Assembly: GCF_022346615.1 (NCBI RefSeq)
Contig: NZ_JAKRNS010000013.1
Span: 1 to 64,000, forward strand
DNA: 64,000 nt
DNA from: Staphylococcus sp. ACRSN
GTDB taxonomy: Bacteria; Bacillota; Bacilli; Staphylococcales; Staphylococcaceae
Reading direction: 5' to 3'
Shown: positions 8,711 through 18,576 of the stretch, one piece after another
Position numbering within the stretch: the first letter of the stretch is position 1
How the letters are laid out: every line of letters begins with the position of its first letter
Made by a program: the position numbers and the translations under genes
The notes under the pieces: model-generated
Database searches by the model: none
What the model was told of the DNA's origin: nothing
Seen by the model: the letters and a program-made list of their open reading frames with translations, nothing else

Positions 8711-10264
8711 TTATTTGTCTTGTTCTTTTAAGTTTTCTAATAATTCATCATATCTCGGTGAATTTAAGAAATTATCCACTGATATATGAATAGCACTAGG
8801 TGTTTGTTTGATTGCTCTATCAGTAAGTTTTTTCTGAGTAATAACAAGTTGAGCATCACTTGGTAATTGATTAATAGCAGTATTTGTTACATCAACATTT
8901 TGAATACCAGCTTTTTTAAATTTATTTCTCAACATGCTAGCTCCCATAGCACTTGATCCCATACCTGCATCACAAGCAAAGATTACATGATTTACCGTGC
9001 TATAATCATGTGCATCAACGTTTTCTGTATCATAGTTATCTAATAAATCTTCTTCAGAATCTTCGGTACGATTTTGATTAACTGCAGTAGCTGTAGTTGC
9101 TGTATCAGTAGAAGTTTCAGCAGTATCTTTATCTTCTTTCCCTGATAGTTTAGAAGATACACTTGATTTTTTGCCTTTATTTGCTTCCATTTTAGCAGTT
9201 GCAGCTTCTAAATCTTGTTCTGGTTCTTTTGTGAATTTTAAAATTAATGCAGCTACTACAAATGAAACGATTGCTGCTAATAAAACGCCTAACAACATTT
9301 GTAGAAATTCGCCTTTAGGTGCATTTAACATATAAACAATAAATGAGCCTGGTGAAGCGGGACTCTTGAATCCAAAATCAACAATTGAATATGTTGCAAC
9401 ACCTGTCATACCACCTAAAATAACAGCGATAAATAATAAAGGTCTCATCAATACATACGGGAAGTAGATTTCATGAATTCCGCCTAAGAAATGAATAATC
9501 CCAGCTCCATATGATGTAGCTTTAGCTGTGCCTTTACCAAATATCATATAGGCAACAAGTATACCTAAACCAGGTCCCGGGTTTGATTCAATTGTATAAA
9601 GAATCGATTGTCCAGCAGATGCAGCTTGATCTGCTCCTAGTGGTGTGAAGACACCATGATTAATTGCATTATTTAAGAATACGATTTTAGCAGGTTCAAC
9701 AATAATACTTACAAGTGGTAATAAATGTGCATGTACTAATGTTTCGACCGCTAAGGAGAGTACGTGCATGATAAATTCCATAATTGGAGCTAATATTTTA
9801 AATCCAACAATTGTCATGATAAATCCTAAAATACCAGCAGAAAAATTATTAAATAACATTTCAAAACCTTGTGGTGTTCGAGGTTGAATAAATTCATCTG
9901 TCTTTTTCATCAACCAACCAACTAATGGCCCCATAATCATAGCACCAAGTAACATCGGTGTATCTGGCAATGCAACAATGACTCCCATTGTTGCTACGGC
10001 AGCAATAATTCCACCTCGCATTTCATGTATTAATCTACCACCACTATACGCAATAAGTAATGGGATTAAATAAGTAATCATAGGTCCCGCGAGTTGACTT
10101 AAATCTTTATTTGGCCACCAACCACCATCTATAAATATAGCGGCAATGAAACCCCAAGCAATAAAAGCACCGATATTTGGCATAATCATACTACTTAAAA
10201 ATGAACCAAATGCTTGAACTTTGCGTCCAATTCCTTTATTCTCCTCAGTTTGAGATTGTGACAT
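8711..10264 (-). CDS. mtlA: Mannitol-specific PTS enzyme IICB
   Basis: A 517-residue permease that imports and phosphorylates mannitol. Residues 1-345 are the multi-spanning EIIC domain with the substrate block GGIHEIYFPYVL. A linker rich in Ser, Thr, Asp and Glu follows (about 346-420), then an EIIB domain whose phospho-cysteine is in FACDAGMGSSAMGAS. It is the first gene of mtlA-mtlR-mtlF-mtlD, with ribosome site AGGGGTG. Confidence 0.95.
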   Translation of the reverse strand: MSQSQTEENKGIGRKVQAFGSFLSSMIMPNIGAFIAWGFIAAIFIDGGWWPNKDLSQLAGPMITYLIPLLIAYSGGRLIHEMRGGIIAAVATMGVIVALPDTPMLLGAMIMGPLVGWLMKKTDEFIQPRTPQGFEMLFNNFSAGILGFIMTIVGFKILAPIMEFIMHVLSLAVETLVHAHLLPLVSIIVEPAKIVFLNNAINHGVFTPLGADQAASAGQSILYTIESNPGPGLGILVAYMIFGKGTAKATSYGAGIIHFLGGIHEIYFPYVLMRPLLFIAVILGGMTGVATYSIVDFGFKSPASPGSFIVYMLNAPKGEFLQMLLGVLLAAIVSFVVAALILKFTKEPEQDLEAATAKMEANKGKKSSVSSKLSGKEDKDTAETSTDTATTATAVNQNRTEDSEEDLLDNYDTENVDAHDYSTVNHVIFACDAGMGSSAMGASMLRNKFKKAGIQNVDVTNTAINQLPSDAQLVITQKKLTDRAIKQTPSAIHISVDNFLNSPRYDELLENLKEQDK

Positions 10265-10299
10265 AATTTTGCACCCCTTTTTCTTTTGATTATAGCTTC

Positions 10300-10328
10300 A
10301 TTGTAGTGGGAGGCATGAATATAAACAA
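10300..10328 (-). promoter_or_regulatory. Probable mtlA promoter
   Basis: On the minus strand, TTGTTT (complement of 10323-10328) and TACAAT (complement of 10300-10305) are 17 bp apart. This would start the mtl transcript near 10293. The weak -35 fits a promoter that needs an activator. Confidence 0.6.
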
Positions 10329-10345
10329 CTTAAAGTAATTTAAAC

Positions 10346-10368
10346 TTTGTCACACACATTGTGACAAA
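10346..10368. promoter_or_regulatory. MtlR-type operator
   Basis: A perfect palindrome, TTTGTCACA-CACAT-TGTGACAAA, centred at about 10357. This is roughly 64 bases upstream of the predicted mtlA start point. It closely resembles the TTGnCACA/TGTGnCAA sites described for Bacillus-type MtlR activators. The position upstream of a weak -35 is right for an activator. Confidence 0.8.
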
Positions 10369-10544
10369 AGTGTGAGATATTATATAGCTAGTGGTTTAGT
10401 TGTCATTTACTGATTTTAAAATAAGAAAAAATTTATTTGAATTTGGTGATTTTATAAAGTTTATTTAATGTTTGCATTGGTAGAGTTAAACATTGTACAA
10501 TAGGTTGTATTGAAGGAAGGAGGAAAGGAAAGTAAGTATTCAAT

Positions 10545-10740
10545 TTAAAGCGCCTGTGCAAGTGATGAGGTATTGCGTCAAACATTTAAGGTTTATATCA
10601 GAAATCTTAATAGACAAAAATATCGAAACTTGTAGACGAGGAGGATAGTTATCGAACCATCGGCGGATGCTATCCCGGATGTGGCTCATTCGTGAACTTA
10701 TTAAGGAAAACATTAGGGTAACCTGGTGCACAAAGTTAAT
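10545..10740 (+). ncRNA. glmS ribozyme (glucosamine-6-phosphate-activated riboswitch)
   Basis: The cleavage site should lie before G10550 in AGCGCC. The conserved core follows in order: AGCGCCTGTGCAAGTGATGAG, then GACGAGGAGGATAG-TTATCGAA, then TCGGCGGATGCTATCCCGG, then the P4 arm GGCTCATTCGTGAAC and a closing GGTGCAC. This self-cleaving RNA lies in the 5' leader of glmS; bound GlcN6P triggers cleavage and lowers GlmS synthesis. The remainder of the 10265-10916 gap holds the mtl control region and about 175 AT-rich bases of leader. Confidence 0.93.
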
Positions 10741-10916
10741 AAGTTAGCCAAACTAAATAAAAACTATAAAAAGGTCATTGGGATAAGTATGTACTTTTTT
10801 AGGTTGATTTATAACCATTTAATGAAAATTAGTCTATAGAATTGTATTAATTTATCACGCATCGTAATAACGTATAGCGTATATACCAATGCCTTATTCA
10901 TTGGAGGAATATTAAT

Positions 10917-12722
10917 ATGTGCGGAATTGTAGGATATATTGGGCATGATAATGCTAAAGAATTATTATTAAAAGGATTAGAAAAATTAGAATACAGAGGA
11001 TATGACTCAGCTGGTGTCGCAGTTGCAAATGAAGATGGGACTTCAGTGTTTAAATCTAAAGGTAGAATAGCTGACCTTAGAGAAGTAGCAGAGAGCGAAG
11101 AAACTGATGGTAACGTGGGTATCGGTCATACACGTTGGGCGACACACGGTGTTCCTAACTATGAAAATTCACATCCACACCGTTCTAGTTCAAATCGTTT
11201 CACATTAGTTCATAATGGTGTAATTGAGAATTATGAAGAGCTTAAAAATGAATATTTATCTGATGTATCTTTTATTTCTGAAACGGATACAGAAGTTATT
11301 GTTCAATTGGTAGAACACTTTTCAAATGAAGGTTTAACTACTGAAGCTGCTTTTTCTAAAGTTATTTCTTTATTAGAAGGTTCATATGCATTAGGTTTAA
11401 TTGATGATGAAGATAAAGAAACAATCTTTGTAGCGAAGAACAAATCACCATTATTAGTTGGTGTTGGTGATGACTTTAACGTTATTGCATCAGATGCTAT
11501 TGCAATGTTACAAGTAACAAACCAATATAAAGAAATTCATGACCATGAAATAGTAATTGTTAAACGTAATGAAGTGGTTATTAAAGACCAAGATGGTAAC
11601 ATCCAAGAAAGAGATGCATACACAGCTCAAATCGATGCTGCTGATGCAGAAAAGGGTGTTTATGATCACTATATGTTAAAAGAGATTCATGAGCAACCTG
11701 CAGTTATGCGCCGAATTATTCAAGAGTATCAAGATGAAGACGGTAATTTAAAAATGGATGCAGACGTTATTAAAGATGTGGCAGAAGCTGACCGTATTTA
11801 TATTATTGCAGCAGGAACAAGCTATCATGCTGGACTTGTAGGTAAAGAGTTTATTGAAAAATGGGCAGGCGTTCCGACTGAAGTACATGTTGCATCTGAA
11901 TTTGTTTATAACATGCCATTATTATCTGAAAAACCATTATTCATTTATATTTCACAATCAGGTGAAACTGCAGATAGTAGAGCAGTACTAGTTGAAACTA
12001 ATAAATTAGGCCACAAGTCATTAACAATTACTAATGTCGCTGGTTCAACGCTTTCACGTGAAGCGAATCATACATTATTATTGCATGCTGGTCCTGAAAT
12101 TGCTGTTGCTTCAACAAAAGCGTATACAGCACAAATTGCAGTATTATCAATCTTGTCACAAATTGTTGCAAAAGAACATGGAAGAGAAGCAGATGTTGAT
12201 TTGTTACGTGAACTTGCAAAAGTGACAACATCTATTGAAGCAATTGTTGATGATGCTGATATTATGGAACAAATTTCTAGAGATTTCTTAGCAACAACAA
12301 GAAACGCATTCTTTATCGGTCGTACAATTGATTACAATGTTAGTCTTGAAGGAGCATTGAAATTAAAAGAGATTTCATATATTCAAGCTGAAGGTTTTGC
12401 TGGTGGAGAATTGAAGCATGGTACGATTGCATTAATTGAAGAAGGGACACCAGTCATTGCATTAGCTACTCAAAGTAAGGTAAATCTTTCGATTCGTGGT
12501 AATGTGAAGGAAGTTGCTGCACGCGGTGCAAATCCTTGTATCATTTCAATGGATGGATTAGATAAAGAAGGAGATACTTATGTTATCCCTCATGTCCATG
12601 AATTATTGACGCCACTTGTGTCAGTAGTTGCTTTCCAATTAATTTCTTATTATGCAGCATTACACAGAGAGTTAGATGTCGATAAACCACGTAACTTAGC
12701 TAAGTCAGTTACAGTGGAATAA
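10917..12722 (+). CDS. glmS: Glutamine-fructose-6-phosphate aminotransferase (GlcN6P synthase)
   Basis: A 601-residue enzyme making glucosamine-6-phosphate from fructose-6-phosphate and glutamine, the entry to cell-wall amino sugars. The N-terminal glutaminase begins MCGIVGYIG, with Cys2 as nucleophile after Met removal. Two SIS domains follow (about 285-430 and 455-590), with [18 protein letters not shown] and the end [13 protein letters not shown]. Ribosome site GGAGG. It is monocistronic and controlled by the glmS ribozyme upstream. Its product feeds GlmM, encoded 6 kb away. Confidence 0.97.
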   Translation: MCGIVGYIGHDNAKELLLKGLEKLEYRGYDSAGVAVANEDGTSVFKSKGRIADLREVAESEETDGNVGIGHTRWATHGVPNYENSHPHRSSSNRFTLVHNGVIENYEELKNEYLSDVSFISETDTEVIVQLVEHFSNEGLTTEAAFSKVISLLEGSYALGLIDDEDKETIFVAKNKSPLLVGVGDDFNVIASDAIAMLQVTNQYKEIHDHEIVIVKRNEVVIKDQDGNIQERDAYTAQIDAADAEKGVYDHYMLKEIHEQPAVMRRIIQEYQDEDGNLKMDADVIKDVAEADRIYIIAAGTSYHAGLVGKEFIEKWAGVPTEVHVASEFVYNMPLLSEKPLFIYISQSGETADSRAVLVETNKLGHKSLTITNVAGSTLSREANHTLLLHAGPEIAVASTKAYTAQIAVLSILSQIVAKEHGREADVDLLRELAKVTTSIEAIVDDADIMEQISRDFLATTRNAFFIGRTIDYNVSLEGALKLKEISYIQAEGFAGGELKHGTIALIEEGTPVIALATQSKVNLSIRGNVKEVAARGANPCIISMDGLDKEGDTYVIPHVHELLTPLVSVVAFQLISYYAALHRELDVDKPRNLAKSVTVE

Positions 12723-12736
12723 ATATAGTATATGTG

Positions 12737-12777
12737 AACTGTCGGTAAAGTTTATAACTTTATCGGCAGTTTTTTTC
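12737..12777 (+). terminator. Terminator of glmS
   Basis: A stem of about 16 bp, AACTGTCGGTAAAGTT/AACTTTATCGGCAGTT (with wobble pairs), and a T7 tail. The following gap of about 310 bases, to 13094, is AT-rich; I see only likely promoter sequence in it. Confidence 0.9.
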
Positions 12778-13097
12778 ATATCATAATTGAAATTTTAAGG
12801 AAATGGCGATTTTTGGTGTTACTATATATGTCATTTCTATCGGAGCTAACTAACGAAGTTGATTTAATTAGTATATACTTCAAACGTACTAAAATTAATG
12901 TATATAAACATCTGAAATTACATTTTGGTTATGATATTATTGTTTTAATTTGTAATATTAATAATATTTAAAACTTTTAAATTAGGAAATGAAATATCAA
13001 TTAACATTTTGAAATTAATATATTGTTAAAAGGTATATGATTTATTATGCTTATTGTATTGAAATACAACATTTTAAGGTGAGAAAGGAGTTTGATG

Positions 13098-13451
13098 ATG
13101 GCAAAACCTAAAATTTATACTATGAGATTTAGTGATGTGTACCCTCACTTAGTAAAAAAAGTTGAGAAAAAAGGTCGCACAAAAGCAGAAGTTGATCAAC
13201 TGATTAAGTGGATGACTGGATATAGTCAAATTGATATAGATAATCTAATTTTGGATGATACGGATTATGAACATTTCATTATAAATGCGCCTGAATTAAA
13301 TCCTCAAAGAAAGTTTATTACAGGTCGTATTTGTGGTGTGAAAGTTGAAGAAATGGACGCATCTATAATGAAAGAAATTCGATATTTAGATAAATTAGTT
13401 GATGATCTTGCTAAAGGAAAATCAATGAATCAACTTATCGGAACGCAGTAA
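13098..13451 (+). CDS. DUF2200-family conserved protein
   Basis: A 117-residue soluble protein of unknown function, beginning MAKPKIYTMRFSDVYPHLVKKVEKKGRT. The pattern KGRTKAEVDQLIKWMTGY and a later NAPELNPQRKFITGRICGVKVEEM are the conserved parts of this small family. The start region reads TTG-ATG-ATG; AAAGGAG at 13084-13090 best fits the second ATG at 13098. No signal peptide or membrane segment. It is followed closely by an ABC ATPase, but nothing shows a functional link. Confidence 0.8.
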   Translation: MAKPKIYTMRFSDVYPHLVKKVEKKGRTKAEVDQLIKWMTGYSQIDIDNLILDDTDYEHFIINAPELNPQRKFITGRICGVKVEEMDASIMKEIRYLDKLVDDLAKGKSMNQLIGTQ

Positions 13452-13507
13452 GTAGAAATAGAGTTATATATTTTGGCAAATCAATTTAACTAAAAGGGGT
13501 AGTTTTT

Positions 13508-14314
13508 GTGTTAATAGATTTAAATGGCATTTCAAGAAGAAAGCAAGGGAAAGAAATTATAAAAAATGTGTCTTGGAAAATTAATAAAGGTGAAAAGTGG
13601 ATGTTGTATGGACTAAATGGTGCAGGCAAAACAACGCTTTTAAACATATTGAATGCCTATGAGCCCATTACTGAAGGCGACATTACATTATTTAATATGA
13701 AACCAGGTAAAATGGGTTATTCAGCGGATGCTGTGCGTGATAATATTGGATTTGTTTCAAATAGTTTAATGGACCGTTTTCAAGATGGTGAGATTGTATT
13801 AGATGTTGTAATTAGTGGTATTTTTAAATCGATTGGTGTATATCAATCTGTTTCACCAGAACATATTGAGAGAGCGAAACAAAGTCTCTCAAATATGGGT
13901 ATGTCTTCATTTGAACAACAATATTACGGTTATCTTTCTACAGGTGAAAGGCAAAAAGTATTGATTGCAAGAGCTTTGATGGGGAATCCACAGTTATTAA
14001 TTTTAGATGAACCTGCATCAGGATTAGATTTTATTGCTAGAGAAGATTTGTTAATATCGCTTGATAAACTCTATAATCAAAATTCAGAACTTGCAGTGAT
14101 TTATGTTACACATTTCGTAGAAGAAATTACAGAAAGCATTCAAAAGGGATTTTTATTAAAACAAGGTCGCCGATTTATGCAAGGCGATATTCAAAATGTA
14201 TTGTCTAGTGAAACACTATCAGAATATTTTAATAGAAATGTGATTATTAATAAGCAAAATAATCGATATTCATTGTTTTTAAAAGAGCATAACATTGCAG
14301 AAAATGAAATATAG
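13508..14314 (+). CDS. ABC transporter ATP-binding protein (orphan)
   Basis: A 268-residue single ATPase domain: Walker A GLNGAGKTT (about residues 36-44), a signature-like LSTGERQKVLIARAL, Walker B LLILDEPASGLD, and an H-loop VTHFVEEI. The GTG start follows AAAAGGGG. No membrane subunit lies beside it. It resembles the YlmA and molybdate ModF-like stand-alone ATPases, so the partner or the cytosolic role is unknown. The signature motif is LSTGE rather than LSGGQ. Confidence 0.85.
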   Translation: MLIDLNGISRRKQGKEIIKNVSWKINKGEKWMLYGLNGAGKTTLLNILNAYEPITEGDITLFNMKPGKMGYSADAVRDNIGFVSNSLMDRFQDGEIVLDVVISGIFKSIGVYQSVSPEHIERAKQSLSNMGMSSFEQQYYGYLSTGERQKVLIARALMGNPQLLILDEPASGLDFIAREDLLISLDKLYNQNSELAVIYVTHFVEEITESIQKGFLLKQGRRFMQGDIQNVLSSETLSEYFNRNVIINKQNNRYSLFLKEHNIAENEI

Positions 14315-14357
14315 TGACATAATTTAAAACGAAAATATATGTTGGAGGCTAACAATA

Positions 14358-15215
14358 ATGGATAATGTGAAAGCGATATTTTTGGATATGGATGGAACAA
14401 TTTTACATAAAAATAATCGGGTTGATACAGAAACAGCTGATGTGATTGCGCAATTGAGAGACAAAGGATTCAAGGTATTTCTTGCAACCGGCAGAGCACA
14501 TAATGAAATTCATTATTTAGTACCTGATACATTTGAAGTTGATGGAATAATTAGCTCAAATGGAACACTTGGTATGGTAAATGATGAAATTATCTTCAAG
14601 CATAGCCTTTCTTTTGATGCAGTGAATGAGATAGTGAAACGTGCGAAGAAACAATCAATATATTATGAAGTATTTCCATTTGAAGGAAATAGAATAGTAC
14701 TTGCGGAAGATGAGACATGGGCTAAATCCTTATTTGATTCTGAGACACCACCAGGTAAGGTTGGTGAAAGTGAGTGGACGTCACGTAAAGAATCATTGGT
14801 AGAAAAAGTTGATTGGACAACAGAGCTTCCTAGTACATCATATTCTAAAATATATTTATTCTCTACTGATTATGATAAGATTACAGCTTATAGAGATCAA
14901 TTAAAATCAGATGCAGAATCATTACAAATCAGTGTTTCAAATTCTTCAAGATTTAACGCTGAAACAATGGCATATCAAACAGATAAAGGTACAGGCATAA
15001 AGGAAATGATAGAACATTTCGGTATAGACCAATCTGAGACACTTGTAATAGGTGATAGTGATAATGATAGAGCGATGTTTGAATATGGACATTATACCGT
15101 TTCAATGAAAAATGCACGACCAGAAATTCAGGCTTTAACAAAAGACATCACTACTTATACGAATGAAGATAATGGAGCAGCACGTTATTTAGAAGAACAC
15201 TTTTTAAAAGCATAA
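14358..15215 (+). CDS. Cof-type HAD-superfamily phosphatase
   Basis: A 285-residue haloacid dehalogenase-type hydrolase. Motif I is FLDMDGTIL (nucleophile Asp about 10), motif II ATGRA, and motif IV VIGDSDNDRAMFE near residue 234. The cap inserted at about 80-200 is the Cof (C2) type. Such enzymes dephosphorylate sugar phosphates, nucleotides or flavin precursors; the substrate here cannot be read from sequence. Ribosome site GGAGG. It is followed by a strong terminator. Confidence 0.88.
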   Translation: MDNVKAIFLDMDGTILHKNNRVDTETADVIAQLRDKGFKVFLATGRAHNEIHYLVPDTFEVDGIISSNGTLGMVNDEIIFKHSLSFDAVNEIVKRAKKQSIYYEVFPFEGNRIVLAEDETWAKSLFDSETPPGKVGESEWTSRKESLVEKVDWTTELPSTSYSKIYLFSTDYDKITAYRDQLKSDAESLQISVSNSSRFNAETMAYQTDKGTGIKEMIEHFGIDQSETLVIGDSDNDRAMFEYGHYTVSMKNARPEIQALTKDITTYTNEDNGAARYLEEHFLKA

Positions 15216-15245
15216 GGATAGCATAAAAGTTAGAGTATAAATTTT

Positions 15246-15286
15246 AAAAAAGAGAGCAAATCTGTAATAGATTTGCTCTCTTTTTT
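15246..15286 (+). terminator. Terminator of the HAD phosphatase gene
   Basis: AAAAAAGAGAGCAAATCT and AGATTTGCTCTCTTTTTT form a perfect hairpin with a five-base loop. Confidence 0.92.
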
Positions 15287-15318
15287 ATTTAAAATCTAAC
15301 AACTTTGAACGTTACTGA
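15287..15318 (+). repeat. Degenerate copy of the convergent-junction repeat
   Basis: The sequence ATTTAAAATCTAAC followed by AACTTTGAACGT matches the pattern seen at 31901-31931 and 41221-41251. As in those copies, it follows a plus-strand terminator and lies between converging genes. The rest of the junction, 15319-15409, contains nothing I recognise. Confidence 0.45.
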
Positions 15319-15409
15319 TTGCATAGGAATTCGGCTCGTAGCACTTTGTTCGATCACTTATAATACATTTGTATCATGTAGCTCAAGAACACTGTACATT
15401 GAATGACCA

Positions 15410-15459
15410 TATAAAAACAAAACGACAAATTCTATTGAAAGAAAATAGAATTTGTCGTT
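15410..15459 (-). terminator. Terminator of the membrane-protein gene
   Basis: The arms AACGACAAATTCTATT and AATAGAATTTGTCGTT form a hairpin. The minus-strand tail is T-rich (complement of ATAAAAACAAA). It serves the gene at 15535-16593. Confidence 0.85.
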
Positions 15460-15534
15460 GTTTATAAATGTGAAATTATTTTATTTTACAACATTTTTAA
15501 GCTTTAACTTTATGATTTGAACGAATGAATAAAA

Positions 15535-16593
15535 TTATTTTTCTGTATTATTCAAATTGTCTTTTAGCTTTGAACCTTCTGATTTTATATGTTCTTGTGC
15601 TGAATCCTTGTGTTCTGTTGCATTTGATTTTGCTTTTTCTGTAGTATTAGTAACACTTTTACTTACTTTAGATGTTTGTTTTGAATCAGTTTCAAATTTT
15701 TGACCATCATGATTATAATACTGAATAATTGCTAAAATATTTAGATAGTAAATGAATAAACGAACTAAAATTACAATTATAGTTACGATATAAATTAGAA
15801 CCGTTGCGACGTTTTGTGAAATGCCACCCGTACCGATTGAAATCAACTGACTCACGGGATTCGCTAGTATAATAACAACCAAGTTTAGTAATAATATACC
15901 AAGGAAGAATTTGAACCAAGTTTTTTGTCCATTTTTAATTCCTTTGAAACCATTTTTAACTGAAGTCCAAGCACCATTTTCAGGTTTTTTAATAAATGCA
16001 ACAGTATAATTGATAACTACGATTATCATAAACCAAATAATGAACGATTGAATAAAAGCAACTAATGTTGCAGCTACAATTTGGAAAGTTAACGAAATTG
16101 CTAGCGCATGATCAGCTCCACTAATTGGACCTTGTAATGCAGTGAACAAGTTCACAATTCCTAAGTTTAATAATTTAGCTAATAATAAATTAATAGCCAT
16201 AAAAATTACGATAAATAATAAAGTGAATAATGATAGTTTAACTGCTTTTAAATATTTCCCTTTTTTGAAAACAGAAAAAATATCTTTGAAATTTGTCTTG
16301 TCTTTGTTAATTGCTTTATCTATAGTGTAAATAGTTCCAGCAATAATAGGGTAAGCTACAAAGATAATAACAACTAATGGAATTAAAATCGTCAATATAA
16401 GCACGAACAACGCTTTCCCTATTGGTTGTTGCATTGCCATTGACATAACAAAGTTATATATTGATGTTTGCATTGGTATTAAAGTTAAATAAGTTAATGC
16501 AAATAGTATTACAAAACTCACTAATGTAAATAATAAAACTTTAGCATTTTGTGGTTTAGCATTTTGTAAAGCTAGTTTATGAAATTTAAACAA
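15535..16593 (-). CDS. Polytopic membrane protein of unknown function with charged tail
   Basis: A 352-residue protein I cannot assign. Six or so long hydrophobic segments cover about residues 20-300 (for example VLLFTLVSFVILFALTYL and FVLILTILIPLVVIIFVAY). A hydrophilic C-terminal tail of about 50 residues follows, full of Lys, Thr, Ser and Glu. The start is TTG, preceded by a strong AAGGAGTG, and no better ATG is near. Gly-rich and catalytic motifs are absent. It stands alone between its own terminator and a divergent phosphoesterase gene. Confidence 0.75.
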   Translation of the reverse strand: MFKFHKLALQNAKPQNAKVLLFTLVSFVILFALTYLTLIPMQTSIYNFVMSMAMQQPIGKALFVLILTILIPLVVIIFVAYPIIAGTIYTIDKAINKDKTNFKDIFSVFKKGKYLKAVKLSLFTLLFIVIFMAINLLLAKLLNLGIVNLFTALQGPISGADHALAISLTFQIVAATLVAFIQSFIIWFMIIVVINYTVAFIKKPENGAWTSVKNGFKGIKNGQKTWFKFFLGILLLNLVVIILANPVSQLISIGTGGISQNVATVLIYIVTIIVILVRLFIYYLNILAIIQYYNHDGQKFETDSKQTSKVSKSVTNTTEKAKSNATEHKDSAQEHIKSEGSKLKDNLNNTEK

Positions 16594-16723
16594 AATTTAA
16601 GCACTCCTTTTTGATGATAAGAATACGATATCAAAAATTTGAAGAATTTAAAATTAATAGCTAGTAAAATCGTAATAAAATGTTAAAATATCCAATTGAG
16701 TATGAAAGAAAGGTGGCAAAAAC

Positions 16724-17455
16724 ATGAAATTTGCAATTATTACGGATGTTCATGGAAATTATGATGCGTTGGAAGCAGTTTTAGATGATATTGATAGACG
16801 AGGTGATATTTCTAAAATTTATAACTTAGGTGACAATATTGGTGTGGGCCATGAAACAAATAAAGTATTGGATGCAATATTTGACAGAGATGATATGGAA
16901 ATTATTGCGGGAAATCATGACGAAGCAGTTATGTCATTAGTGAATGAGACACCTTACCCAGAAGACCTAAAAGATAAATTCTATGAACATCATCAATGGA
17001 TTGAAAATCATCTTGATGAGGATTATTACGACACATTGAATAATTTGCCGCGAGTTATTGAACAAACCATTCATAATCAAAAATTACTTTTTATTCATTA
17101 TGAAATAGAAAATGAAAAATTAAAAACACCAATTGATGGTCAACCATATAGTCCAATTGTTGAACCATCAGAAGATAATATCAAGCAATTATTTGATGAT
17201 AAAGAAGCAGATTTAATCGCGTTCGGTCATAATCATACAATTCATTTATTTGATGATAAGTCTACAATTTATTTCAATCCGGGATCTGTAGGTTTAAATA
17301 ATGGTGCATATGCCGTATATGGAATTGTCACGATAGATGATAATGAAATATCTTGTGATCGTATTAAGGTGCCATATGATAATGAAGAATTTCTAAAAGG
17401 CTTTGATGAAAAGCAAGTACCAGGAAAATCGTTAATCTTTGATAAATTTATTTAA
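16724..17455 (+). CDS. Calcineurin-like metallophosphoesterase
   Basis: A 243-residue metal-dependent phosphoesterase of the YfcE/ApaH-like group. All five motif blocks are visible: DVHGN (residues 8-12), GDNIG, GNHDE, IHYE near residue 122 and GHNHT near residue 177, then FNPGSVG. The likely substrate is a phosphodiester or nucleotide, but it is not defined. Start supported by AAAGGTGG. Confidence 0.88.
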   Translation: MKFAIITDVHGNYDALEAVLDDIDRRGDISKIYNLGDNIGVGHETNKVLDAIFDRDDMEIIAGNHDEAVMSLVNETPYPEDLKDKFYEHHQWIENHLDEDYYDTLNNLPRVIEQTIHNQKLLFIHYEIENEKLKTPIDGQPYSPIVEPSEDNIKQLFDDKEADLIAFGHNHTIHLFDDKSTIYFNPGSVGLNNGAYAVYGIVTIDDNEISCDRIKVPYDNEEFLKGFDEKQVPGKSLIFDKFI

Positions 17456-17498
17456 ATATGATTGTTTAGAATTACTTTTAAATAGATTGTCAAAATAG

Positions 17499-17563
17499 TA
17501 AAGCCTTACTCAAGCGTTATTAATGATGTAAATCATTAATTGAAACGTTTAGTAAGGCTTTTT
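17499..17563. terminator. Long bidirectional terminator between phosphoesterase and czrB
   Basis: The outer stem AAAGCCTTACT/AGTAAGGCTTT encloses a second perfect repeat, ATTAATGAT/ATCATTAAT, making an extended hairpin of about 65 bases with T-rich ends on both strands. Confidence 0.85.
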
Positions 17564-17588
17564 ATTATAGTATTCATGTTATATTGCA

Positions 17589-18557
17589 TCAATGTGTGTG
17601 TATATGACTTACTTGATCATTAGAATTTAAAACATTAGAACATAGTGTCGTTTCTTCATGTTTGTGAGATTTTGTCTCTAGTTGTATTGTCATATGTTGT
17701 ATATTTAAATGTTCAAGCGCATGTTCTATACGACGTAGTAACTGCTCACCATCAGCAATTAACATTTCATTATCGACCACTGCATGACAACTCAACGCAT
17801 TCATCTCATTTGAAATTGTCCAAACATGGCAATCATGTACACTTTGTATTTGAGGTTCACTTTTAATTGATTCAATCACTTTATTTAAATCAACGTTTGA
17901 TGGTGTACCTTCCATTAAAATATTTATTGATGATTTTGTTATTCCCCAACTACTTTTAATAATTAATATAGAAACAACTATACTTGCAATCGGATCGGCG
18001 ACATACCAACCAAAAGTCCAAATTAATATTGCAGCAATAATAGCACCAATGGAACCTAACAGATCACCTAGTACATGTAAAAATGCACCGCGCATATTGA
18101 TATTGTCAGATGTGTCGCCACCTTTAAACATAAACAATGCGACAATAATATTTACCAACAGACCGATAAGACTAATGATAAACATTTCTGTTGATTGGAC
18201 ATTTTCTGGTTCGAAAAACCTTTTTATGGCTTCAATAATAATAATACTTCCTATAACAAAAAGGGTTACACCATTAAATAAAGCAGCTAATATTTCGAAT
18301 CGCTTATAACCAAATGTTTTTGATTTCGTTGCGTTTTTTTCAGAATAAATAAATGCAAGTAATGCAACACCTAGAGAAACTGTATCACTCAGCATGTGCA
18401 TACCATCTGATAATAATGCTAAACTATTTGCTAAAAATCCACCAATAATTTCAACAATCATAAACAAACCTATGAAAATAAAGCTAAATAATAAGACTTT
18501 TTTATTATTTGTGTGCACATGGCTATGTGCATGATTATGTCCGTGATGATTTGACAT
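17589..18557 (-). CDS. czrB: Zinc/cobalt efflux protein CzrB (cation diffusion facilitator)
   Basis: A 322-residue CDF exporter with six membrane segments. The transport-site motifs are SDGMHMLSD (with Asp) and HVLGDLLGS, and a cytoplasmic C-terminal domain has the HDCHVWTIS metal site. His clusters at both ends (HHGHNHAHSHVH at the start) are typical of zinc carriers. It lies 20 bases downstream of czrA on the same strand, in the conserved staphylococcal czrAB order. Confidence 0.95.
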   Translation of the reverse strand: MSNHHGHNHAHSHVHTNNKKVLLFSFIFIGLFMIVEIIGGFLANSLALLSDGMHMLSDTVSLGVALLAFIYSEKNATKSKTFGYKRFEILAALFNGVTLFVIGSIIIIEAIKRFFEPENVQSTEMFIISLIGLLVNIIVALFMFKGGDTSDNINMRGAFLHVLGDLLGSIGAIIAAILIWTFGWYVADPIASIVVSILIIKSSWGITKSSINILMEGTPSNVDLNKVIESIKSEPQIQSVHDCHVWTISNEMNALSCHAVVDNEMLIADGEQLLRRIEHALEHLNIQHMTIQLETKSHKHEETTLCSNVLNSNDQVSHIHTH

Positions 18558-18576
18558 TTAAAATGCCACCTTTCTC

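Noticed and set aside
10540-10731. A 63-residue minus-strand frame upstream of glmS
   Set aside because: It lies wholly in the glmS ribozyme and has no ribosome site or family features.
12778-13094. A small RNA or gene after glmS
   Set aside because: I found no promoter-terminator pair or frame with a ribosome site here; the sequence is only AT-rich.
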